From: an uncultured Bacteroidales bacterium
GTDB lineage: Bacteria > Bacteroidota > Bacteroidia > Bacteroidales > Paludibacteraceae
Direction: 5' to 3'
Length of the DNA stretch: 64,000 bases
Assembly: GCA_900319995.1 (NCBI GenBank)
Contig: ONQO01000003.1
Coordinates: forward strand, 39,989 to 103,988
Shown: positions 24,455 to 31,760 of the stretch, one piece after another
How the letters are laid out: the number at the start of each line of letters is the position of its first letter
Numbering within the stretch: position 1 is the stretch's first letter
The notes under the pieces: generated by a model
The model's database searches: none
What the model was told of the DNA's origin: nothing
Seen by the model: only the letters and a program-made list of their open reading frames with translations
Translations under genes and position numbers: made by a program

Positions 24455-24763
24455 ATGGCAGAACAGAAACAATTAAGTATCAACATTGCCCCGGACAAGC
24501 AGCAGGGCGTGTTCGCAAACCTTGCGTTGATAGCTCATACTCCTACGGAGTTCGTCTTGGATTTTGCCCAAATGATGCCGGGGCTTCAACAGGCTAACGT
24601 TGTGGCTCGCGTAGTGGTTACGCCAGACCAGGTAAAGAAAATTCTTGCGGCCTTGCAGAATAATATCAGCCAGTACGAACAGAAATTCGGCACTATCAAA
24701 CCTGTCGGAGGACCTATTCACGGAAGTACGCTCCCGCTCACCTTTACCGGAGGGGAAGCATGA
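24455..24763 (+). CDS. DUF3467 protein
   Basis: 102 residues. QLSINIAPDKQQGVFANLALIAHTPTEFVLDFAQMMPG and the later VVVTPDQVKKILAAL..NI..YE..FG are the typical DUF3467 pattern. It is small and soluble, of unknown role, and common in Bacteroidota next to housekeeping genes. Confidence 0.88.
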   Translation: MAEQKQLSINIAPDKQQGVFANLALIAHTPTEFVLDFAQMMPGLQQANVVARVVVTPDQVKKILAALQNNISQYEQKFGTIKPVGGPIHGSTLPLTFTGGEA

Positions 24764-24821
24764 CGCTTTGCGTATTGGTTATTAGTGATTTGTAATATAT
24801 AATTTTAAAATTTAATACACT

Positions 24822-25697
24822 ATGAAAACATTTCCAGCATCGCAGTTAATCATCAATGAGGATGGTTCTGCATTTCATTTGCACCTGAAACCTGAATTCC
24901 TGGCTGACAAAATCATTCTCGTCGGAGACCAGGATCGTGTGAATATGGTCGCTTCCTTCTTTGACGAAGGCTCTATCGAGTGCGACGTACAGAGCCGCGA
25001 GTTCCACACCATTACCGGTAAGTTCCACGGCAAACGGATCTCTTGTATCTCCACCGGAATCGGTACCGACAACTGCGATATCGTTATGAACGAGATTGAC
25101 GCGCTCGCGAACATCGATTTCAAGACACGGACGGAGAAAGCCGAGAAACGCTGCCTTGAAATTGTACGTATTGGCACTTGTGGAGGTATGCAGGAGGATA
25201 TTCCTCTCGGCACGTTCCTCGTTAGCCAAAAATCTATCGGCTTCGATGGTGTGCTGGCTTTCTACGAGAACCGTGACAAAGTGGCTGATTTAGGTTTCGA
25301 AAAAGCATTCGTGGACTTCGTCGGCTATCCGAAGAAAGCAGCTGTACCCTATGTCGTTGCGGCTAACCCTGAACTCGTGGATCGTATCGCACGTGACGAT
25401 ATGATGCGCGGATGCACTATCGCTGCAAACGGTTTCTATGGACCACAGGGACGTGTGCTGCGCGTAAATCTCGCTGTGCCGGACATCAACGAAAAAATCA
25501 CCGATTTCCGTTACGAAGGACAGCGTATTACCAACTATGAGATGGAAGGTTCATGCATCGCAGGCCTCGCCCTGCATATGGGGCATAAAGCGATGACCGT
25601 CTGCTGTGTCATCGCACAACGAAAAGTGGAAGCTGCGAACACTGATTATAAACCCCGTATCAAAGAGCTCGTCCACACCGTTTTGGAGAGAATATAA
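24822..25697 (+). CDS. Nucleoside phosphorylase (uridine phosphorylase-like)
   Basis: 291 residues. Phosphorylase-superfamily motifs: LVGDQDRV near the start (phosphate-binding), VRIGTCGGMQEDIPLG, and NYEMEGSCIAGLA (nucleoside-binding Glu-Met-Glu). It splits a nucleoside with phosphate to base plus ribose 1-phosphate for salvage. The closest pattern I know is Bacteroidota uridine phosphorylase-type proteins; base preference cannot be told. Confidence 0.88.
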   Translation: MKTFPASQLIINEDGSAFHLHLKPEFLADKIILVGDQDRVNMVASFFDEGSIECDVQSREFHTITGKFHGKRISCISTGIGTDNCDIVMNEIDALANIDFKTRTEKAEKRCLEIVRIGTCGGMQEDIPLGTFLVSQKSIGFDGVLAFYENRDKVADLGFEKAFVDFVGYPKKAAVPYVVAANPELVDRIARDDMMRGCTIAANGFYGPQGRVLRVNLAVPDINEKITDFRYEGQRITNYEMEGSCIAGLALHMGHKAMTVCCVIAQRKVEAANTDYKPRIKELVHTVLERI

Positions 25698-25741
25698 TTG
25701 TTATTTTGCCTGCCGGTATATAACGATGTCATGTAATTTTT

Positions 25742-25950
25742 TGTAATGTCATTATTGTCAGTTTTGTCAGTTTCCCTAATTTGTTTAATTTGATTAATTT
25801 GTGAATTTGTATAATCTGGTCCATTTGTGAATTATTCTAATTTTGGGGCAATTTTGGATAATTTTAGACTCACCAAACTAACCAAACTGACAATACTGAC
25901 AATACTGACATGTCAATTTTTTGCCATTTATGCCATTTATGCCATGTCAA
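25742..25950. repeat. AT-rich region of 9-bp-period repeats with inverted ends
   Basis: TTGTCAGTT is repeated, followed by units such as TGTTTAATT and TGATTAATT in 9-base register. Further on come ACCAAACTA/ACCAAACTG, ACAATACTG twice and GCCATTTAT twice. The left (GTCAGTTT) and right (AAACTGAC) parts are inverted and could pair over about 110 bases. No gene is seen in 25698-26270. Confidence 0.65.
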
Positions 25951-25967
25951 AATTCTTTCTTCTTTTA

Positions 25968-25986
25968 CCCCGAATCTGATTCGGGG
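25968..25986. repeat. REP-like palindrome, solitary copy
   Basis: CCCCGAAT-CTG-ATTCGGGG: same arms and 3-base loop as the transposase-linked units, but without the GCTAATGGACGGAG tail. Confidence 0.75.
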
Positions 25987-26052
25987 TTCTTTAAATCGTT
26001 AGTTGTTCTTGTATATTCTTAGTCATCCGTTACACATTGCCGCTAGGAAATG

Positions 26053-26096
26053 CTACCTGAATACTATCCGAATACTATCTGAATCCATCCCGCAAC
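26053..26096. repeat. Four 11-bp tandem units
   Basis: CTACCTGAATA, CTATCCGAATA, CTATCTGAATC, CATCCCGCAAC in register. Confidence 0.75.
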
Positions 26097-26212
26097 CTGA
26101 CAATCTCTATCGCTTGGAAGAATCAAATCGGCATGATTTAATTCCGCTAACAGGTATTATTTAGTGAACTAAATATTCGGGAACTACATTTCCGTTTAGC
26201 CTCTACACATAT

Positions 26213-26240
26213 AAAAAACGCCCGAGCAATCACTCGGGCG
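26213..26240 (-). terminator. Rho-independent terminator of the small secreted-protein gene
   Basis: CGCCCGAG and CTCGGGCG form an 8-base stem with a 6-base loop, followed on the minus strand by a run of six T. It lies 31 bases past the stop at 26271. Confidence 0.88.
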
Positions 26241-26270
26241 AAAAGAATTAGGAATAAATATATAATGTTA

Positions 26271-26633
26271 TTATCTAGTCCATTTTTTCCCATCTAAGAT
26301 AAGATTTCCCTTTAGACGGCCATTTTGGTATGATTCAATATACCCTGTCATTGTCACGGTTCTATTCCCAACATAAATTCGAACAGTAATTGCCCATTTA
26401 TAATTGGTATTTCCGACTCCACTAATATAACTACACTCCCAATCCCCGCGTCTGCTAATTGACATTCCTTCTGCATGATAAATAACTTTATCTGCATAAA
26501 AGTCCAGTGTTTCCCCATCAGAACTATAGAAAGTGACACCATCTAATTGTGGAGGAGTAGCAGCTTTTGTATTATTTGCGCCTACAAATAAACAAAGCAT
26601 TGTTAACGCCAAAATAAAAAAATTTCTTTTCAT
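26271..26633 (-). CDS. Small secreted protein of unknown function
   Basis: 120 residues. The signal peptide (MKRNFFILALTMLCLFVGANNTKA) is followed by a roughly 95-residue beta-rich domain with alternating aromatic and polar residues (VTFYSSDGETLDFYADKVIY) and one disulfide-capable Cys. Not recognised. It has a strong terminator; its nearest visible promoter is at 27007-27039, upstream of the candidate RNA, so the message would either have a leader of about 365 bases or use an unseen promoter. Confidence 0.75.
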   Translation of the reverse strand: MKRNFFILALTMLCLFVGANNTKAATPPQLDGVTFYSSDGETLDFYADKVIYHAEGMSISRRGDWECSYISGVGNTNYKWAITVRIYVGNRTVTMTGYIESYQNGRLKGNLILDGKKWTR

Positions 26634-26778
26634 TGTTTCTTTTGCTCACTTATATCCCATTGAGCATCGGGTCTAAATAATTAAATAGTTTACAGCTCCT
26701 TTGGCTTTGCTGCACTTGCCCCGTTTGGAGAGTGACGGTTCTCTATTAGAGCCGTCTGCGAGATATAAAAAGAAACAC

Positions 26779-27000
26779 GACAAAAAATATGAGCGCTTCC
26801 TTATCCATTTCGAGGCTGTAGGAATTGCCCATAACACCGATAAGTCACGCCCATACATACAATACGGACGCTTGCTGACTTATTATTGGTGTCATTCTAA
26901 AACTTCCTACATTTCGAAATGTCCAATAAATCGCAAACGCGAAAATAATCAATATGTCACTGCTTTTTTACGCTGTCAGTGCCAGCGGTCATTTTCAAAT
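26779..27000 (-). ncRNA. Candidate 6S-like RNA (long irregular hairpin with central bubble)
   Basis: Minus-strand RNA from the promoter at 27007-27039. Nested pairings (RNA sense): GACA/TGTC, GCG/CGC, CATTTCG/CGAAATG, TGTAGGAA/TTCCTACA, an open bubble of about 11 and 9 bases, ACACC/GGTGT, TAAGTCA/TGACTTA, then CGTCC/GGGCG with a G-U pair that favours the minus strand. The 3' end reads into a six-T run. A rod with an open central bubble of about 180-200 bases is the 6S RNA design, which mimics an open promoter and binds RNA polymerase. Family identity is inferred from shape only. Confidence 0.4.
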
Positions 27001-27006
27001 GACGAT

Positions 27007-27039
27007 GCAAAATTACTACTTTTTTTTGATATACGCAAG
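27007..27039 (-). promoter_or_regulatory. Promoter of the candidate 6S-like RNA
   Basis: CTTG, 20 bases, TAATTTTGC on the minus strand, with a start site near 27000. Confidence 0.7.
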
Positions 27040-27054
27040 ATTTATGACAAAATA

Positions 27055-27087
27055 TTTGCATATTTGCAAAAAAATGCGTACCTTTGC
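27055..27087 (+). promoter_or_regulatory. Promoter of the dipeptidyl peptidase III gene
   Basis: TTTG (27055), 20 bases, TACCTTTGC (27079-27087). It excludes the in-frame starts upstream and fixes ATG 27109. Confidence 0.8.
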
Positions 27088-27108
27088 ACGCAATTTATAC
27101 AGATCGGT

Positions 27109-29115
27109 ATGAAAAAATTATTCTTTTATTCTTCATTCTTTCTTTTGACTATAGCGCTATGCGCATGCCAACCGAAAGAAAAAACATTCCAATACAACGT
27201 GGATAAGTTTTATGACCTTGAAATCCTCCGCTACGACGTACCGGAGTTTGACAGTTTGAGTTTGCAGCAAAAACAACTGCTGTACTGTTTGAGCGAAGCG
27301 GCACTCTGGGGACGCGACATCCTTTTTGACCAAAACGGACGCTACAACCTTCGTATCCGGCGTACCTGCGAGGCGCTCTACGAGCAAATGACAAATGGCA
27401 AATGTCAAATGGCAAATGATGAGTTTGAGAAATTTGAAAAATACCTCAAACGAATCTGGTTCTCCAACGGCATTCACCATCACTATTCCGAAGATAAATT
27501 CCTGCCGGAGTTCAGCCAGGAGTGGTTCGTTAATGCTTGCGAAAAAGCCGGAGTCACATACGACCCGGCTATCCTTCCTGTCATGTTTGACCCTGCGGTT
27601 ATGCAGAAAAGAATGACAGCCCAAGATGGAATCGACCTTGTGGCAAATTCTGCCGGAAACTATTACGGAGAAGGAGTGACACAAGCCGAAGCCGAGGCTT
27701 GGTACGCTGCCCATAAAGACGACCGTCCGGAACCACTATGGATTGGTCTGAACAGCCAACTTGTGAAGAACGAAAATGGCGAGATCGAGGAGCGCGTATA
27801 TAAAGTCGGCGGACTCTATGGCGAAGCCCTCGAACATATCGTTTATTGGCTCAAAGAGGCGCTCAAATATGCGGAAAACGATGCCCAGAAACTCGCCATC
27901 GAGAAGATGATTGCCTTCAACGAAACGGGTGATCTCAAACTCTTCAACGAGTATTGTATCGCCTGGGTGAAAGATCTCGACAGCCGCGTGGACTACGTCA
28001 ACGGCTTCACAGAAACCTATTCCGACCCGCTCGGCATCACAGGCACATGGGAGTCGATGGTCAACTTCAAAGATCTCGCTGCCACCAAGCGCACCCAACT
28101 CATTTCGGAGAACGCACAGTGGTTCGAAGACCACTCCACCACCGACCCCAAATACAAAAAAGAGGAGGTCAAAGGTGTTTCTGCAAAAGTCATTACCGCT
28201 GCCATACTTGCCGGCGATTGTTATCCCGCTACGCCTATCGGCATCAACCTGCCGAACGCTAACTGGATTCGCAAAGAGTACGGCTCCAAATCCGTAACTA
28301 TCGACAATCTCATGCACGCCTACAACGAGGCGGCTAAAGGCAACGGCTTCAACGAGGAGTTCATGATTGACGATGAGATCCGCGCTATCTACGAGAAATA
28401 CGGAGCGCTTTGCGGCGACCTGCATACCGACCTACATGAGTGTGTCGGACATGGTTCCGGCAAACTCATGCCGGGTGTTTCCAAAGATGCCCTCAAAGAG
28501 CACGCTTCTACCATCGAGGAAGCCCGCGCAGACCTCTTCGGACTCTATTTCCTCGGCGATCCGAAACTCGTGGAACTCGGCCTTCTGCCCAACGAAGAAG
28601 CCTTCAAAGCCGGCTACTACCAGCAGCAGATGAACGGTCTAATGACCCAACTCGTGCGTATCGAGCCGGGCAAAGACATCGAGGAAGCGCATATGCGCAA
28701 CCGCCAACTCATCGCTAACTGGGTCTATGAGCACGCCGCCAACAAAGAGGTGGAGATTATCGAGCGCGATGGCAAACATTACCTCCGCATCAACGATTAT
28801 CAGGGCCTCCGCCGCCTCTACGGAGAACTCCTCGCAGAGATCCAACGCATCACTTCCGAAGGCGACTACGCGGCCGCGAAAGAGATGGTAGAGAAATATG
28901 CGGTAAAAGTGAACCAAGATCTCCATAAGGAGGTTCTTGCCCGCTACCAGAAACTCAATCTCGCGCCCTATAAAGGTTTCGTGAATCCCGTTTATACTGC
29001 CGTGCGTGACGCGGAAGGAAACATCACCGACGTCAAGATTGACTTCACGGAAGGCTACATCGAGCAACATCTCCGTTACTCCCGCGACTACAGTCCCCTG
29101 CCCGATGTAAACTAA
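27109..29115 (+). CDS. Dipeptidyl peptidase III-like zinc peptidase (M49), lipoprotein
   Basis: 668 residues from ATG 27109. The lipoprotein signal ends LCAC. The M49 zinc motif is HECVGH (HExxxH, near residue 445), with the second Glu in EEARADLFGLYF about 30 residues later; both are complete. The C-terminus is rich in the EIQRI and GDYAAAKEMVEKY helices usual for the family. It removes dipeptides from peptide N-termini, probably at the envelope. A degenerate 7-bp repeat is embedded in frame at 27385-27419. Confidence 0.92.
   Translation: MKKLFFYSSFFLLTIALCACQPKEKTFQYNVDKFYDLEILRYDVPEFDSLSLQQKQLLYCLSEAALWGRDILFDQNGRYNLRIRRTCEALYEQMTNGKCQMANDEFEKFEKYLKRIWFSNGIHHHYSEDKFLPEFSQEWFVNACEKAGVTYDPAILPVMFDPAVMQKRMTAQDGIDLVANSAGNYYGEGVTQAEAEAWYAAHKDDRPEPLWIGLNSQLVKNENGEIEERVYKVGGLYGEALEHIVYWLKEALKYAENDAQKLAIEKMIAFNETGDLKLFNEYCIAWVKDLDSRVDYVNGFTETYSDPLGITGTWESMVNFKDLAATKRTQLISENAQWFEDHSTTDPKYKKEEVKGVSAKVITAAILAGDCYPATPIGINLPNANWIRKEYGSKSVTIDNLMHAYNEAAKGNGFNEEFMIDDEIRAIYEKYGALCGDLHTDLHECVGHGSGKLMPGVSKDALKEHASTIEEARADLFGLYFLGDPKLVELGLLPNEEAFKAGYYQQQMNGLMTQLVRIEPGKDIEEAHMRNRQLIANWVYEHAANKEVEIIERDGKHYLRINDYQGLRRLYGELLAEIQRITSEGDYAAAKEMVEKYAVKVNQDLHKEVLARYQKLNLAPYKGFVNPVYTAVRDAEGNITDVKIDFTEGYIEQHLRYSRDYSPLPDVN
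27385..27419. repeat. Five in-frame 7-bp units (CAAATGN) inside the DPP III gene
   Basis: CAAATGA, CAAATGG, CAAATGT, CAAATGG, CAAATGA, contiguous. They code for QMTNGKCQMAND at about residues 93-104, a likely surface loop. Confidence 0.85.
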
Positions 29116-29210
29116 TTGTCTTAGATTGTCTTTAATTGTTGACAGATATAATTTTTGAACAATTTTTGATAATTTTGGACTTATAATAATCTGTTTAATC
29201 TGGTTAATTT

Positions 29211-30500
29211 GTGGACCACATTAAACTTCCGATATCAAAATCTATTGCGAATAGAATTCTTCTATTGCAGGCTATCCATGGAGATCCGCTCATGCGGGTC
29301 TCTTCGGATATGCCCGACGATGTCCTTGTCCTCCACGATGCATTGGAACAACTGCAAGAATATAAAAAATCACAAATCACAAATCACAAATCACAAATAA
29401 TTCTTCATTTGAAGAACTGTGGTACCGCCCTCCGTTTTCTCCAAGTTCACATAGCCAAATGTTATCCGGGCGAGCCGATTACCCTTACCGGCGATCCGCG
29501 GCTCATGGAGCGCAAAGGCAAACCCACCACCCAAACAACCTCTGCCCGCATCCTACACGGCGAAGACATTCCCGTCTCCGAAAACGAATCCCCCTATATC
29601 ACCATGTCTCGCCGCATGGCAGAAATGTATCAGCCATACATGGCTGATATAGAACCCGATTGGTCTGCTGCCGCTTTTTGGTATGAATATGTAGCCATAC
29701 ACGGCGGAGAACTGATATTGGAAGGACTCAAAAAAGACAGCCTGCAAGGCGATAAAATAGTTGCAGACATCTACGCACGGCATTTCGGGGTCGACACAAC
29801 ATTCCTTCCTGATGGTGTACTATTAAAAACGAGGGCATTACCTGACAAAAACGAGGTAATCATAGACTTTACCAATACCCTCGACCTATTCCCACCTATA
29901 GCTTTGACTTGCGAACGTTTGGGCATTGAACTGAAAGCCACCGGTACCGACTGGCTCCGTTTCAAAGAGTCCGACAGGCTCGAAGCTGTCCGGCTCCACG
30001 AAGTCCGAAACGACCACCGCATGGCGATGGCACTCATGGCAGCTGATTTTCCGGTCGCTGAATCCGAACAAAGCTGCATCGCCAAAAGTTACCCTCAATT
30101 CACAGCGCAATTAACTGTATTTACCAGCCAATCCCGCGACCTGCCCGCGACCTGCCCGCGACCTGACTGTAAGGTTACTACTCCGCCTGTTACCCATATT
30201 ACCCCTATTCGAGGCGTCAACGATGACAATTTAGGCAAAAAACATGCCCTCTCCAAACTCATCCATGCCGCCTCCACGGAATACGTCTGGCTCCATGATG
30301 ACGATGTCGTTTGGCCCAATGCAGCATCCAATTCTCAATTCTCAATTCTCAATTCTCAATTCGCCAGCGCCGACCTCATAATCCTTCCACCTCCGCATGG
30401 AGCCAATTCTCAATTCTCAATTCTCAATTCTCAATTCTCTCCAGATAGCCGAATACGCAGCTATTCAGGAACTTACTATGCGAACCGCCAAACGAGGTAA
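29211..30500 (+). CDS. aroA: EPSP synthase (AroA) fused in frame to the start of a glycosyltransferase
   Basis: 429 codons from GTG 29211. Residues 1-305 are a short Bacteroidota-type AroA: LPISKSIANR (Lys, Arg), CGTALRF, LTGDPRLMERKGKP (Arg), DWSAAAFWYEY, TLDLFPP (Asp), FKESDRLEA (Glu), NDHRMAMA and KSYPQF (Lys). It makes EPSP, the substrate of AroC. There is no stop after AroA: the frame passes 11-bp repeats (30133-30165) into ITPIRGVNDDNLG, GKKHALSKLIHAA and EYVWLHDDD, a family-2 glycosyltransferase lacking its first strand, then runs through two 7-bp arrays and stops at 30500 out of the glycosyltransferase frame. AroA looks intact; the second half looks broken. Confidence 0.8.
   Translation: MDHIKLPISKSIANRILLLQAIHGDPLMRVSSDMPDDVLVLHDALEQLQEYKKSQITNHKSQIILHLKNCGTALRFLQVHIAKCYPGEPITLTGDPRLMERKGKPTTQTTSARILHGEDIPVSENESPYITMSRRMAEMYQPYMADIEPDWSAAAFWYEYVAIHGGELILEGLKKDSLQGDKIVADIYARHFGVDTTFLPDGVLLKTRALPDKNEVIIDFTNTLDLFPPIALTCERLGIELKATGTDWLRFKESDRLEAVRLHEVRNDHRMAMALMAADFPVAESEQSCIAKSYPQFTAQLTVFTSQSRDLPATCPRPDCKVTTPPVTHITPIRGVNDDNLGKKHALSKLIHAASTEYVWLHDDDVVWPNAASNSQFSILNSQFASADLIILPPPHGANSQFSILNSQFSPDSRIRSYSGTYYANRQTR
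29367..29398. repeat. Four and a half 7-bp units (AAATCAC) inside aroA
   Basis: AAATCAC four times plus AAAT. In frame as KSQITNHKSQI between two conserved AroA blocks, about residues 54-64. One unit more or less would shift the frame. Confidence 0.9.
30133..30165. repeat. Three perfect 11-bp units (CCCGCGACCTG) at the aroA/glycosyltransferase join
   Basis: Three identical contiguous units, 33 bases, so the frame is preserved through them. Confidence 0.95.
30329..30362. repeat. 7-bp array (CAATTCT) number 1 in the glycosyltransferase part
   Basis: Four full units plus six bases. This is the reverse complement of the sufC-junction unit. Read in this direction it is open in all frames and encodes a repeating NSQFSIL. 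Confidence 0.95.
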
Positions 30501-30996
30501 AGCTGTTATGTGTTCCGGCGCGAACCTCATCGTCCGACGCGAAGCATGGCTCGCTTGTGAACAAGACATACATCCGGAAATCCCTTCCGGCGACGATATG
30601 TTCCTCTTGGAAGCCATGAAAAAGCGCGGCTATAAAATTGCCGTCATCGACGAACCCGACTTCACCGCTATCGTCCGCCCTCAGACCACTTGGCGAGCCT
30701 TCCTCCGCCAACGAATGCGCTGGGCAGGCAAAGCTCCGCACTATACGGACAGAGACATTCGCCGTTGCGGGCTAATCATAACATTGGCGAACATAGCTCA
30801 AATACTATGTCCGCCAATTCTGCTTGTCAAATTTCCGGTTGAGTATTCGCTCATCCGTGAAAGGATGAATAAAAACCAACTATCTTCTATCTCCAAACTT
30901 CAATTATTCTCCATCTCTTTACTATTGGAAATTCTCTATCCGTTCTATCTTCTCATCTGCCTCGTTGGCGGATTATTCAGAAAGAATGAATGGTAA
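30397..30996 (+). pseudogene. C-terminal part of the glycosyltransferase, separated by a frameshift at a 7-bp array
   Basis: 199 codons from ATG 30397, overlapping the end of the fused frame. IAEYAAIQELTMRTAKRGKAV, GANLIVRREAW, GDDMFLLEAMKKRGY and RAFLRQRMRWAGK (QxxRW-like) plus C-terminal hydrophobic helices are the second half of a family-2 glycosyltransferase whose first half lies in the preceding frame. The phase changes at 30404-30438. It could be translated as a fragment from its own ATG, or be a phase-off state of one gene. It overlaps the opposing gene at 30973 by 24 bases. Confidence 0.7.
30404..30438. repeat. 7-bp array (CAATTCT) number 2, at the frameshift
   Basis: Exactly five units. 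The two glycosyltransferase halves are offset by one base across it. Removing one unit (-7) or adding two (+14) joins the frames. Confidence 0.95.
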
Positions 30997-31740
30997 CTCC
31001 TTAACCCGCTTCCTTCTATACACATATGCCACATAGACCGCAGCCAGAAGTGCCATCAGTCCCCATGTCACATCGCCCACAGGATCCAAGAATGGCTCTT
31101 CGTCTTGACCGTAGTCATCCCATCCACCTTTCTTGGCACGTGCATAGACTGTATTGGGACCGCTGCTTTCTATAACGCCTTGCATGGAAGCAAGCCTATT
31201 GTCTGCTGTCAGATTATGTTTCTGCAACCGTTGTTGAGGCGTCTCTACGATTGCTGAAGTGGATTGCATTATGGGCACATATGATAACATAGGATAAGAC
31301 GTGTTACCTCCTAACGATGACGCTCGGGAGGAAGAACCTCGCCCGTTATTCATAGTTCCACCTCCATTGCCGCCTCCGCCGATAGATAAAGGAGATGCGG
31401 AAGAAGTAAGGTGCACTTTCATCGAAAAACCGCTTCCTTCATAATACGGAGTGGAAGGCACTACTGGAACATGGGGTACAATACTGCGTCTTGTAAGTGA
31501 GGTAGCCCGTATCGTCGGCAATGTTACCTTGTTGGCTGTTGGAGCCGGAGACGAAGCTGGTACAACTGCCTGTGCAGACACTCGTTCCACCATCTCTGTC
31601 TCCTGATTCTTGAGAACAAAGATGACTAACACACAATAACATACGAAAAATGTACCGGCGATGAGGGATATCTTCAACTTGCGGACACGCTCACGCTCCT
31701 CAAACACCTCATATACACTTCTAAATAATTGGAATGGCAT
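30973..31740 (-). CDS. Two-TM envelope protein of unknown function, next to the giant protease
   Basis: 255 residues. An N-terminal charged segment, a membrane helix (about 23-43, ISLIAGTFFVCYCVLVIFVL), a long Ser/Gly/Pro-rich region with a Gly run (GGGGNGGG, about residue 120), and a second helix near 225-242 (WGLMALLAAVYVAYVY) before a basic end. Not recognised. It starts 20 bases after the giant protease gene stop, so it is probably co-transcribed; an assembly or maturation role for the protease is only a guess. Confidence 0.7.
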   Translation of the reverse strand: MPFQLFRSVYEVFEERERVRKLKISLIAGTFFVCYCVLVIFVLKNQETEMVERVSAQAVVPASSPAPTANKVTLPTIRATSLTRRSIVPHVPVVPSTPYYEGSGFSMKVHLTSSASPLSIGGGGNGGGTMNNGRGSSSRASSLGGNTSYPMLSYVPIMQSTSAIVETPQQRLQKHNLTADNRLASMQGVIESSGPNTVYARAKKGGWDDYGQDEEPFLDPVGDVTWGLMALLAAVYVAYVYRRKRVKELPFILSE

Positions 31741-31760
31741 ACTTTAATAGGAATTTGAGG

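Noticed and set aside
26701-27108. 136-codon extension of the DPP III frame upstream
   Set aside because: The promoter at 27055-27087 and the lipoprotein signal at 27109 fix the start; the upstream part overlaps the candidate RNA.
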